Shown piece after piece: positions 48,786 to 56,793 of a stretch of DNA of 64,000 nucleotides. The notes beneath the pieces were generated by a model. It was not told where the DNA came from. It searched no databases and was given only the letters and a program-made list of their open reading frames with translations. The stretch spans positions 319,242-383,241 of the forward strand of contig NZ_LMMT01000040.1 in NCBI RefSeq assembly GCF_001422365.1. Direction: 5' to 3'. The stretch comes from Pseudorhodoferax sp. Leaf265 (lineage in GTDB: Bacteria > Pseudomonadota > Gammaproteobacteria > Burkholderiales > Burkholderiaceae_C). Position 1 is the first letter of the stretch. Each line of letters starts with the position of its first letter. The position numbers were made by a program, and so were the translations under genes.

Positions 48786-50906
48786 TCAGAAGGTGTAAAG
48801 CGCCGACAGCCGTACGTTGCGCCCCTGCGCCGGCGCGACCCAGCGCGCCACGTGCAGATGGCTGGAAACGTAGTAGGCCTTGTCGGTGAGGTTGCGCAGC
48901 GCCAGCTGCACTTCCACGGCCTGGCCACCGCCCAGCGGCTTCCGCCAGGTTTGCGTGAGGTCCAGGCGCGCATAGCCCGGCAGCACGACCGTGTTGGCGC
49001 GGTCGGCGTAGCGCGCGCTCTGGGCGTAGACGCCGGCGCCGGTGCGCCACTGCGCGTCCGAGCTGCTGGCCCACCGGTATTCGCCCCACACGCTCAGTGC
49101 ATGCGGCGCCACATTGGGCGCGGTCTTTCCGGCCAGCAGGGAATTGGCCAGCACCACCGCACGCGTGTAGGCATAGGCCGCCCGCACGCTGAGCCGCTCG
49201 GCGATCTGCCCGGTCAGCGAAGCCTCCAGGCCGCGCGAGCGCCCGGTGCCGTCCACCGTGAAGTCGAAGGCGTTGGCCGGCGTGCTCTGGTCGGCCGAGA
49301 TCATGTGGCGCTGGTCCAGCTGGAACAGCGCCACATCGGACGCCAGGGCGCCGCCCTGCCAGAGCGACTTCCAGCCCACTTCAACCTGGCGCGAACGGCG
49401 CGAGGGCAGCGACTGGTTCGACGACGACGCCACCTGGTTCGGCGCCATGCCTCGGGCCCAGTTGGCGTACAGGCTGTCGCTCTCCGAGAGCCGGCGCAGC
49501 AGGCCGAGCTTGGGCGAGAACACGGCCTCATCCACCCCGCGCGTGCCGGCCGTGCCGTAGAGAAAGTCCTGCTGCGTATAGCGCAGGCCGGCCACGACGG
49601 TCCAGGCGCCCAGGTCGATCTGGTCCTGCACCGAGGCCGCGAGGGTCTTGAGGTCCTGCGTGGTCAAGGCGCCGGCCGCGAGCAGGCCCCAGGCCGGAAT
49701 GGCGACCTGGCCGTAGACCGGGTCGAACACGTTGATGGCCACGCTGGCCGATGCGGGCACCGTCAGCGCCGGCTGGTCCAGCGTCTCGCGGTAGTGGTCC
49801 AGGCCGAAGAACAGCTGGTGCCGGGCCGCACCCGTCGCCAGCCGGTGGGTCAGCGAGGCGGCCGCAGAATCGATGCGGCGGTCGGTGCCGGGCTCCACCG
49901 ATGCGCTGCGGGCCCAGGTGCCGGCCGGCGCGGCCGCGAGCGGATTGCCGAACAGAAAGCTCTTGACCGAGGTCGAGTCCGCCCGCAGGTGCGTGAGGTC
50001 CACGGCCAGCCGCGTGTCGTCGCCCAGCGCCACATCGCCGTGCAGGTCGAGGATGCGCGTGTCCGTGGTTGAGTCCCGCCCTGGCTCGCCGAACTGGCGG
50101 TCGCGCGGCACGGCCACCGGCCGGTCGCCCAGCGAAGGGATGCCGTAGTCGGGCTGGTAGCGCTGGCGGATCAGCTCGGCGCCAAGGCGCAGGTGGTAGC
50201 GCTTGCCGTCGCTCTTGGCGATGCCCAGCTTCAGGCCTTCGAGTTGGTCGGGCACATGCCGCCATGCGCTGGCATCGGATTGCGTCAGCACCAGGCGGGC
50301 GGCCAGCTCCTGCTCCGCGTTCAGCACACGGTTGACGTCCGCCGACAGTTCGAGCGCGCCGGAACTGCCCACGCCCGCGCTGACCGAGCCGAAGTTGGCC
50401 AGCCGCGGCTGCTTCGTCACGAGGTTGACCGTGCCGCCGGGTTCGCTGCGCACGCCCAGTGCCGCGCCCGGCCCGCGCAGCACCTCGATGGACTCGACGA
50501 AGGCCGCGGCGAACGGGTAGTTGGACAGCCGCACGCCGTCGCGCAGGATGCGGCTGGAGCCGGTGGCGCTGTCCATGATGGCGCCGCGCAGCGTGAAGAA
50601 CTGGGTGTGCGCGCCGTTGAAACCCGAATCGGCCTGCACGCCGGGGATGTTGCGCAGCGCCTCCTGCAGTGTGCTGCCGCCCTGGGCGCGCAGCACGTCC
50701 ACGGGCAGGCTGGAGGCCGAGAACGGCGTGTCCATGGTCGAGGCGCTGCTGCCCGTCGCCAGGCTGCCGGCGCGCAGGATCTCGGGCACGGCGGACCCGC
50801 GCACCACCACCGCAGGCAAGGCGCTGCCGGGCTCGGCCTGCGCCCAGGCCACAGGTGCGGTGGCAGCTGCGATGGCCCAGGCCAGGGGTTGGAGGCGCGT
50901 GTTCAT
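48786..50906 (-). CDS. TonB-dependent outer-membrane receptor
   Basis: This 706-residue receptor has signal peptide MNTRLQPLAWAIAAATAPVA. The plug domain carries LQEALRNIPGVQADSGFNGA, FTLRGAIMDSATGSSRILRD and IEVLRGPGAALGVRSEPGG. A 22-strand barrel follows and ends in LRNLTDKAYYVSSH and RLSALYTF with a terminal Phe. It resembles ferric-siderophore receptors, but the operon (PepSY, SCO, PCuAC, DUF2946-like) points to copper. Ligand assignment is inference. Its start overlaps the PepSY gene stop by 4 bases. Confidence 0.9.
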   Translation of the reverse strand: MNTRLQPLAWAIAAATAPVAWAQAEPGSALPAVVVRGSAVPEILRAGSLATGSSASTMDTPFSASSLPVDVLRAQGGSTLQEALRNIPGVQADSGFNGAHTQFFTLRGAIMDSATGSSRILRDGVRLSNYPFAAAFVESIEVLRGPGAALGVRSEPGGTVNLVTKQPRLANFGSVSAGVGSSGALELSADVNRVLNAEQELAARLVLTQSDASAWRHVPDQLEGLKLGIAKSDGKRYHLRLGAELIRQRYQPDYGIPSLGDRPVAVPRDRQFGEPGRDSTTDTRILDLHGDVALGDDTRLAVDLTHLRADSTSVKSFLFGNPLAAAPAGTWARSASVEPGTDRRIDSAAASLTHRLATGAARHQLFFGLDHYRETLDQPALTVPASASVAINVFDPVYGQVAIPAWGLLAAGALTTQDLKTLAASVQDQIDLGAWTVVAGLRYTQQDFLYGTAGTRGVDEAVFSPKLGLLRRLSESDSLYANWARGMAPNQVASSSNQSLPSRRSRQVEVGWKSLWQGGALASDVALFQLDQRHMISADQSTPANAFDFTVDGTGRSRGLEASLTGQIAERLSVRAAYAYTRAVVLANSLLAGKTAPNVAPHALSVWGEYRWASSSDAQWRTGAGVYAQSARYADRANTVVLPGYARLDLTQTWRKPLGGGQAVEVQLALRNLTDKAYYVSSHLHVARWVAPAQGRNVRLSALYTF

Positions 50907-52294
50907 TGCGAAGCTCCCACCAGAAACCGATCCAGTCCCAGCATCACCAGCAGCGATGCACCCACGAGCGGAAACGCGATGCCGCCCAGCACCAGCAGGC
51001 CGGCCACCGTGCGCAGCGCGCGCCGGTCCGAGGGCAGCGGCGGCACGCCGAGCCCGCCGGCCGGCCGGCGCTTCCACCACATGGCGGCGCCGCTGGCGCA
51101 CAGCAGCACCGTGGCCGCGCAGGCCAGCACCAGCAGCAGCTGGTTGGCCAGGCCGAACTCCTGGCCCATGTGCACGTTGATGCCCCACTCCAGCGCGCGG
51201 CCCAGCGGGCCGTAGTCGGCATAGCGCATGTCCAGCAGCACGGCGCCGCTGTACTGGTCCAGGTGCACCACGCGCTGGCGCGCCAGGTCGTGCGGGTAGA
51301 CCGAGGCCGTGTAGACGCCGGTCGGCCCCTGCGGCAGCGCCAGCGTGTAGCCGGGCGCGAGATCCAGCCGCGCGGCAATCGCCATGGCCGCGTCCAGGTC
51401 CAGCGCGCCGTGCGCCATGGCGGCCGGCGCCGCGCCGTGGCCCAGGTGCGCGGCATGGCCGTCATCGTGCGACTGCGGCAGCTGCGCCTGCTCCAGCGAC
51501 CAGGCCGTGGGCCCGGCGTCGTGCAGCTTGTGCTGCGACATCGGCACCTGCACGCGCACGCCGGCCGGGTAGCCGAAGTTGTGGCCGTTGGCCCAGCGGT
51601 TGGCCTGCTGGCCCCACAGCACCGACCAGGGCATGCCGGTCAGCGCGAGGAAGACCAGCGCGGCCGCGACGAACACGCCCGTCACCGCATGCAGGTCGCG
51701 CCAGAACAGGCGCTGGCCCGGCTTGCCGCGCACCGAGACCACGCCGCCGCGGCGCCCGCGCGGCCACCACAGGTAAATGCCCGTGGCCACCAGCAGGATG
51801 GCCCAGCCGGCCGCGATCTCGATGGCGCCGCGCGCCATGGTGCCGAAGTACTTGAGGCTGTGCAGGCGGCGGATGGTCCCGGCCACGCTGCCGCCCTCGG
51901 GCAGCTGGCCCAGCACCTGGGCGCGGTAGGGGTCGACGTAGACCGACAGGCGCTCGCCGCCCGTGCCGGTGATGCCGACCTCGGCCGCGTCGGTGGCCGT
52001 GGCTGCGGGGGTGTACTTGCGCAGCGTGCCGGGCACTGCCGCCAGCGCCGCAGCCACGAGTTCGCCGTGCGCATGCGCCGGTGTGGCGGCGGCCGCCACA
52101 TGCTTGAGCTCGGCGTGGAACCAGTCGTCGATGGTGTCCTTGAACACATAGAGGCCGCCCGTGAGCGCGAGCCAGGCCAGGAAGGGCAGCACCAACAGCC
52201 CGGCATAGAAGTGCCAGCGCCAGACCGCGCGGTACAGGCTGCCCGCGCCGATGCCGTTCTGCACCGGCACCGTGGAGTCCGTGGTCGTGGCCAT
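50903..52294 (-). CDS. PepSY-associated inner-membrane protein
   Basis: This 463-residue protein has about four membrane helices. The first helix region is RAVWRWHFYAGLLVLPFLAW, followed by PepSY-type periplasmic segments and RDLHAVTGVFVAAALVFLAL. The family, often called iron-regulated membrane protein, accompanies TonB receptors and may reduce or pass metal ions. Histidines in the membrane segments (RWHFYAGL, DLHAVTG, WGINVHMGQE) could bind heme. It begins 1 base after the stop of the receptor remnant and overlaps the full receptor start, so the set is one operon. Confidence 0.9.
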   Translation of the reverse strand: MATTTDSTVPVQNGIGAGSLYRAVWRWHFYAGLLVLPFLAWLALTGGLYVFKDTIDDWFHAELKHVAAAATPAHAHGELVAAALAAVPGTLRKYTPAATATDAAEVGITGTGGERLSVYVDPYRAQVLGQLPEGGSVAGTIRRLHSLKYFGTMARGAIEIAAGWAILLVATGIYLWWPRGRRGGVVSVRGKPGQRLFWRDLHAVTGVFVAAALVFLALTGMPWSVLWGQQANRWANGHNFGYPAGVRVQVPMSQHKLHDAGPTAWSLEQAQLPQSHDDGHAAHLGHGAAPAAMAHGALDLDAAMAIAARLDLAPGYTLALPQGPTGVYTASVYPHDLARQRVVHLDQYSGAVLLDMRYADYGPLGRALEWGINVHMGQEFGLANQLLLVLACAATVLLCASGAAMWWKRRPAGGLGVPPLPSDRRALRTVAGLLVLGGIAFPLVGASLLVMLGLDRFLVGASQ

Positions 52295-52295
52295 G

Positions 52296-52595
52296 TCAGA
52301 AGCGCAGGTTCAGGCTGGCATACGCGCTGCGGCCGTCGCCGGGCGAGTCGCCCGAGGAGCCGCTGTCGTACCAGGCGTGGTCGAACTGGCGGTCCGTCAG
52401 GTTCTCCACCTGCGAGCTGAACACGCTGCGCGCCGGCAGCGGGCCGGCGGCACTGGCGTGGATGGTGGCGGTGCCCAGCGTCAGCGCGGAGTCGGCAGCG
52501 TCCTGGGCGCTGGCCGGGGGCAACAGCACGAATGCGGCGCAGCCGGCGAGAAACCGCGGCGTGCGGCGACGGGACGGTCGGAATGCGTGGAACAC
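52296..52595 (-). pseudogene. Internally deleted TonB-dependent receptor remnant
   Basis: This open frame of 99 codons joins the start and the end of a receptor. It has a signal-like N-terminus (FLAGCAAFVLLPPASAQDAA), a typical mature start (LGTATIHASAAGPLPARSVF), then without transition the C-terminal strands VENLTDRQFDHAWYDSG and SAYASLNLRF ending in Phe. Receptors of this type are about 650-700 residues, so some 550-600 residues are missing between about residues 62 and 63. The frame is kept and the stop lies 1 base before the PepSY ATG, so translational coupling may have preserved it. An assembly collapse is a less likely alternative. Confidence 0.75.
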
Positions 52596-52704
52596 GGCAC
52601 ACCCTCAAGCAAACAGGTCTGTTCATGCAGGCCGTCCGCCTGTGCGGCAGTCCTGCGCGAAAGCGCGAGCGCACAGCCTCACGGCCGCGCATCTCGGCGA
52701 AGAG

Positions 52705-53067
52705 TCAGACCAGGGAGGGAGGGCCGCGAGGCGGCAGCGGCGCGCCGACCAGCGCCGCGATGTGCGCGGCCACGAGGCTCTGCAGTGCACGGGCCAGCGG
52801 CTGCGGCGCGGCGCTGGGGGTCCGCTGCGGAGCCGGCGGCAAGGTGGCCGCCAGGCACAGGGGGCAGTCCAGGGTGTGGTGCACGGCGGCACCGTCCTGC
52901 GCACCACCGTCGCCCAAGGCCACCAGCTTCACGCCGCCGCTGGCCGTGCAGACCAGTTCCATGGCCTGGGGCTGCACGATGGGCGAGGCGACCGCCACGC
53001 CCATGGCCAGCACGAACCACGCCAGGACGAGGCGGGCCAGCAGCGTGGAGCGGCGCAGCAATTGCAT
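52705..53067 (-). CDS. DUF2946-like small protein
   Basis: This 120-residue protein has an N-terminal signal or anchor (STLLARLVLAWFVLAMGVAV) and the HHTLDCPLCLAATLPP block, a His/Cys motif typical of DUF2946 proteins that occur with copper genes. The C-terminal part is Ala/Pro-rich. It is the first gene of the six-gene minus-strand metal operon ending with PCuAC. The motif and neighbours suggest copper binding or sensing in the periplasm; function is otherwise unknown. Confidence 0.78.
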   Translation of the reverse strand: MQLLRRSTLLARLVLAWFVLAMGVAVASPIVQPQAMELVCTASGGVKLVALGDGGAQDGAAVHHTLDCPLCLAATLPPAPQRTPSAAPQPLARALQSLVAAHIAALVGAPLPPRGPPSLV

Positions 53068-53304
53068 GGGCGGCGATCATAAGGCGGCCGGCGCGCTGCC
53101 GGCCTGGGCCACCGGTGGGGCAAATCGACCCAGGGCGAACCGTCGCACTGCCGCGCCCATCGCGCAGCTTCCACCGGCGAGCCATTCGGCGCCCTGGACT
53201 CCGGCAGCGAGCCGGCCACCTTCACCGGCATCCACGACCGTACGGCCACCCGCGCCAAGCCTTCGGCATGGTTGCGCCCGACAGGGGGTGGCGCGGCGCC
53301 AGGC

Positions 53305-53832
53305 TCAGCCCGCGCAGCCGACGTCCAACTGGAGCGCCATGGGCTGCACCCGCAGGTCCGCGCCCTCGCGCAACAGCGCGGTCGGCCCGGCCGCGCGAAA
53401 GCCGTGGCGCACGTACAGGCGCAGCGCCGCGCTGTTGGTGGTCGTCACGCCCAGGCAGACCCGTTCCGCGCCTGCTTGCGCCGCCCAGGCCAGCACATCG
53501 TCGAGCAGCGCAGCACCGATGCCGAGCCCGCGCGCGGCAGGGTCCACCCACATCTGGAACAGGTCGGCGCGGGCCGGCTCCGCCGCCGAGCGCTTGCACC
53601 AGACCAGGCCGCAGACCGTGCCGTCCTGCACGGCCAGCACGAGCCGGTCGAAGCCGCTGCTGCGGGCCGCGGCGACACGCTCTGCCCACTGCGCATCGGC
53701 CCGGCCGGCTTCGGCCGCGTAGCTGCTGCCGAAGGCATCCGGCGCGTCCTGCAGCGCGCGCAGACGCACCGCCCGGTACAGGGGCCAGTCGCCGGGCTCG
53801 GCAAGGCGCAGGGTGAACGGGACAGCGGACAT
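53305..53832 (-). CDS. GNAT-family N-acetyltransferase
   Basis: This 175-residue protein has the GNAT fold. N-terminal FTLRLAEPGDWPLYRAVRLR and the acetyl-CoA binding motif A (LFQMWVDPAARGLGIGAALL, with RGLGIG) are followed by motif B TTTNSAALRLYVRHGFRAAG. The substrate is unknown. The ATG at 53832 starts the family domain; the open frame extends to 54021 but enters the riboswitch region. It is divergent from the cobalamin riboswitch. Confidence 0.9.
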   Translation of the reverse strand: MSAVPFTLRLAEPGDWPLYRAVRLRALQDAPDAFGSSYAAEAGRADAQWAERVAAARSSGFDRLVLAVQDGTVCGLVWCKRSAAEPARADLFQMWVDPAARGLGIGAALLDDVLAWAAQAGAERVCLGVTTTNSAALRLYVRHGFRAAGPTALLREGADLRVQPMALQLDVGCAG

Positions 53833-53929
53833 GGGGGCGCGCGCACCGGATGCTGCACGCCCCGGGATTGTGGCGCACGGGCCCTGGCTATACTGCGCCC
53901 GCCCTCGGAACCGCGTTCCGCGGGCATCC

Positions 53930-54186
53930 GTGCGACAGGTGTCCGCATGCCCTGCATGTGGAGTAAACGGGAACGGGGTGACGGCGCAGCGATGCAGCCC
54001 AGGCCCCGGCTGCCCCCGCAACGGTCAGCAAGCGACAACGCCGATCGCCCCCTGGCACCAGCTGCCGGGCGGGCCGTCACTGGGTTCGCACGTGGTCTGC
54101 CACCGCAGATGCGCGACGGTCCTGGGAAGACGCGGCGCCGGCAGAGCCTTCTCTGCCCCTTGCGAGCCCGGAGACCGGCCTGGCGC
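53930..54186 (+). ncRNA. Cobalamin (AdoCbl-type) riboswitch upstream of CbiM-like gene
   Basis: The region contains the conserved core in order: GTAAACGGGAACGGGGTGA near 53972-53990, the CTGCCCCCGCAACGGTCA segment near 54010-54027, and the 3' part CCTGGGAAGACGCGG then GAGCCCGGAGACCGGCC (B12 box, 54164-54180). Order and spacing match cobalamin riboswitches. Start and end are approximate. It precedes a cobalt-transporter gene, so high cobalamin should lower cobalt uptake. Class assignment from sequence alone is moderate; identity as a cobalamin element is clear. Confidence 0.9.
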
Positions 54187-54190
54187 GTTC

Positions 54191-54209
54191 GTGCATGCCC
54201 AGCATGCAC
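54191..54209 (+). promoter_or_regulatory. Hairpin in riboswitch expression platform
   Basis: An 8-bp perfect stem (GTGCATGC and GCATGCAC) with a three-base loop lies just after the aptamer. A second stem (GTCTGC/GCAGAC) follows near 54219-54235 and a further GC-rich one near 54266-54284. None has a U-run, so control is more likely at translation or by Rho than by an intrinsic terminator. The CbiM ribosome site (GAAAGG) lies about 15 bases before the ATG. Confidence 0.45.
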
Positions 54210-54318
54210 AAGCCGGCCGTCTGCGGGGTGCAGACAGCGGCGCCTGCGCACGCGCGTGTCGCGGCGGGCGCTGCTGTCACAGCAGGCGGCGCGGTTCTGT
54301 CCCCGAAAGGAAACCCGC

Positions 54319-55008
54319 ATGCACATCGAACCCGGCGTCGTCGACGCCGCCAAGATCACCCTGAGCTACGCCACGGCCGCCGCCGCCTTCGGCCTCACCG
54401 CCTTCATGGCGCGCCAGGACGCGCGGGCCGACGCCCACCGGGGCGGGTGGGCCGCGCTGGCGGCACGCAGCCTGCTCACCACGCTGGCGGTGTTCTGCTT
54501 CTTCGAGGTCTTCCCGCACGCGCCCGTGGGCGTGTCCGAGGTGCACCTGATCCTGGGCTCCACGCTGCTGCTGCTGTTCGGCGCGGGCGCCACGGCCATC
54601 GGGCTGGCGGCGGGCCTGCTGGCCCAGGGCCTGCTCTTCGCGCCGGCCGACCTGCCGCAGTACGGCATGAACGTGACCACGTTGCTGGTACCGCTGTACG
54701 CCATCGCCCGAATCGCGCAGCGCGTCATCCCGGCGCGCACGGCCTACGTGGACATCGGCTACCGCCAGGCGCTGGCGCTGTCGCTCACTTACCAGGGCGG
54801 CATCGTGCTGTGGGTCGCGTTCTGGGCGCTGTACGGCCATGGCGTGGGCGCGGACCAGTTGGCCGAGATCGGCCGCTTCGGCACCGCCTACCTGGCCGTG
54901 GTGCTGCTGGAGCCACTGGTCGACCTCGCGGTGCTGTGGGGGGCCAAGACGCTGGCCGCCCGCACGCGTGGCCAATGGTTCACGGCGCGGCTGCACGCGG
55001 CCGCTTGA
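54319..55008 (+). CDS. cbiM: CbiM-like cobalt ECF transporter component
   Basis: This 229-residue membrane protein has about six helices. It begins MHIEPGVVDAAKITLSYATA, with the N-terminal Met-His metal-binding start of CbiM/NikM proteins. CbiM is the substrate-capture part of cobalt energy-coupling-factor transporters. No CbiN, CbiQ or CbiO gene lies next to it, so either distant partners are used or it acts alone at low rate, as CbiM-type proteins can. The riboswitch directly upstream strongly supports a cobalt/B12 role. It converges on the VWA gene, 55 bases apart. Confidence 0.88.
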   Translation: MHIEPGVVDAAKITLSYATAAAAFGLTAFMARQDARADAHRGGWAALAARSLLTTLAVFCFFEVFPHAPVGVSEVHLILGSTLLLLFGAGATAIGLAAGLLAQGLLFAPADLPQYGMNVTTLLVPLYAIARIAQRVIPARTAYVDIGYRQALALSLTYQGGIVLWVAFWALYGHGVGADQLAEIGRFGTAYLAVVLLEPLVDLAVLWGAKTLAARTRGQWFTARLHAAA

Positions 55009-55063
55009 AGCCGCTGCTGCCCCAGGGCAGCCAGGGCTTCCCGCCGGCCGGCGCGGCCGGAAT

Positions 55064-55672
55064 TCAGGACCAGTCCTCGGCGCGCAGGCAGTCTGCGCCC
55101 CAGGCCCGCGCCAGCGCCTGCGCGCGGCCCAGCCGCAGGCGGCCTTGCTCGAAATCGACCACGCGCAGCTGCGCAGCCTCGGCAGGACGCGCGGGCCAGT
55201 CGCGCGCACGGCCGTCGGTCAGCAGCCAGAGCCAGCCCTCGCCGCCGCCCCGGGCCAGCAGCTGTGCCGCCTGCGCGATGGCCGGGCCCAGCGGCGTGCC
55301 GCCGCCCGCGCCGATGGCGTTCACCCAGTCGTCGTTCCAGGCCGCGGCCTTGCGTGGCGGCAGGCGCAGCTCCACGCGCGTGCCGGCGAAGCTGAGCAGC
55401 GCCACCCGCTCGCGCCGGCGGTAGGCCTGCTCCATGAGCGCGAGCAGCACGCCCTTGGCGCGCGCAAGCGCGCCGCCGGCGGCCATCGAGCCCGAGCAGT
55501 CGAGCACGAAGCAGTGCAGCCGCTGGCTGGAGGGTGGCTGCGGCCGGCGCCGCAGGTGCTGCGGTGCGAGTGGCGCGGCGCCGCGCGCGGCCAGCGTGGC
55601 TGGCCAGTTCCAGCCACCCGTGGCGGGGCCGCGCTGCAGGTGGCTTGCGGTGTCGGCCTTCGCACCGGGCAT
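55064..55672 (-). CDS. VWA-domain protein, C-terminal (ChlD/CobT-like) chelatase part
   Basis: A von Willebrand A domain occupies most of the 202 residues: MIDAS motif DCSGSM (HCFVLDCSGSMAAGGALA), the Thr of GGGTPLGPAIAQAA and Asp in LLTDGRARDW. In cobalto- and magnesium-chelatases the medium subunit has an AAA+ part, a Pro/acidic linker and this VWA part. Here only the VWA part is present in its own frame, following the ChlI-type gene. The ATG at 55672 gives a short N-terminal tail, but the frame stays open upstream across the end of the ChlI gene, consistent with synthesis by -1 frameshifting (see the heptamer at 55720). Confidence 0.85.
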   Translation of the reverse strand: MPGAKADTASHLQRGPATGGWNWPATLAARGAAPLAPQHLRRRPQPPSSQRLHCFVLDCSGSMAAGGALARAKGVLLALMEQAYRRRERVALLSFAGTRVELRLPPRKAAAWNDDWVNAIGAGGGTPLGPAIAQAAQLLARGGGEGWLWLLTDGRARDWPARPAEAAQLRVVDFEQGRLRLGRAQALARAWGADCLRAEDWS

Positions 55673-55713
55673 GCGCCCTGCCGCCAGGCCGGGCGCTGCA
55701 TCGGCACGAAGGC

Positions 55714-56793
55714 TCAGGCTTTTTTTGCGGCGGGCCCCGCGTCGGAGGCCAGCAGCGCGGGCACGGCCAGGCGCACCGTGCCCATGGGCTCGGGCGGCAG
55801 CGCGCCCCAGTCCGTGCCGGCATCGCTGTGGCCTGGGGTCCCACTGTCGCTGCCCTTGGCTTGCGGCTGCTCGGCCTTGGGCGCGGTGGCCGGCGCCGCA
55901 GCGGATAGCGGCGCGCCGGGCTTGCGCCGGTGCACGAGCGCCAGTTCGGCCACGGCCTGCACATGCGCGGGCGTGACCTCGGCGTCGCCCTGCCAGGCCG
56001 CCAACGCGCGCGCCGCGCGCAGCAGCACGAGGTCGGCGCGCAGGCCGTCGACCTGGGCCTGCACGCACAGGCCACCCGCGGCCTGCAGAACCGCGTCGGA
56101 CCAGGGCAGCGCCTCGGGCGCCAACGCGCGCGCGCGGGCCACGCCCAGGCGCTCGGCCAGTACGGCCTGCTCGGCGGCATGCCGTGCGCGGAAGGCCGCG
56201 GGATCGGCCTCGAACTGCAGCCGCGCGCGCACGACGGCCTGGCGCTGCGCCGGGTCGGCCACATTGGCCAGCCGCACGCACAGGCCCAGGCGGTCCAGCA
56301 GCTGCGGGCGCAGCGCGCCCTCCTCCGGGTTCATGGTGCCCACGAGCACGAAGCGAGCGGCATGGCGGTGCGAGATGCCGTCGCGCTCGACCACGTTGAC
56401 GCCGCTGGCCGCGGCGTCCAGCAGCACGTCGACCAGGGCGTCGGGCAGGAGGTTGATCTCGTCCACGTAGAGCACGCCGCCGTGTGCGCGCGCAAGCAGG
56501 CCGGGCGCGAAGCGCACGGCATGGCCGGCCAGGGCCTGCTGCAGGTCCAGCGTGCCGGCCACGTGCTCGAGCGATGCGCCCAGTGGCAGCGTGACGAAGG
56601 GCGCCGCCGGGATCAGCTCGGCCAGCGCGCGTGCGGCAGTGGACTTGGCCGTGCCGCGCGGGCCCTCGACCAGCACGCCGCCGATGCGCGGATCGATGGC
56701 GGCCAGCAGCAGCGCCTGGCACAGCGCGGGCTGGCCGGCGATGGCGGCGAACGGAAACAGCGGGGGCAGCTCGGGGGCTTCGGTGACGCTCAT
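55714..56793 (-). CDS. chlI: ChlI/BchI-type AAA+ ATPase subunit of cobaltochelatase
   Basis: This 359-residue AAA+ protein has Walker A VEGPRGTAKSTAARALAELI, Walker B GGVLYVDEINLLPDALVDVL, sensor 1 VLVGTMNPEEGALRPQLLDR and a C-terminal helical part. The magnesium-chelatase ChlI group has the same blocks. Beyond the AAA+ part comes a Pro/Ala/Gln-rich linker of about 75 residues, which is normal for a medium subunit (ChlD) but not for ChlI. With CobN directly upstream, this is a cobaltochelatase motor. Its start overlaps the CobN stop (ATGA). It ends in AAKKA, encoded by the A7 heptamer. Confidence 0.9.
   Translation of the reverse strand: MSVTEAPELPPLFPFAAIAGQPALCQALLLAAIDPRIGGVLVEGPRGTAKSTAARALAELIPAAPFVTLPLGASLEHVAGTLDLQQALAGHAVRFAPGLLARAHGGVLYVDEINLLPDALVDVLLDAAASGVNVVERDGISHRHAARFVLVGTMNPEEGALRPQLLDRLGLCVRLANVADPAQRQAVVRARLQFEADPAAFRARHAAEQAVLAERLGVARARALAPEALPWSDAVLQAAGGLCVQAQVDGLRADLVLLRAARALAAWQGDAEVTPAHVQAVAELALVHRRKPGAPLSAAAPATAPKAEQPQAKGSDSGTPGHSDAGTDWGALPPEPMGTVRLAVPALLASDAGPAAKKA
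55720..55726 (-). promoter_or_regulatory. Slippery heptamer A-AAA-AAA at end of ChlI frame
   Basis: On the minus strand the last codons of the ChlI frame read GCA AAA AAA GCC TGA. The heptamer is in the exact X-XXY-YYZ phase for -1 slippage, and a one-base shift enters the open VWA frame (AGC CTG AGC). The product would be a 576-residue ChlD-like protein with AAA+, linker and VWA. A 6-bp GC stem (GCGCCC/GGGCGC, 55691-55696 with 55673-55678) lies 23 bases downstream. Production of two chelatase subunits from one chlD gene by frameshifting has been described in cobalamin producers. Confidence 0.65.
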
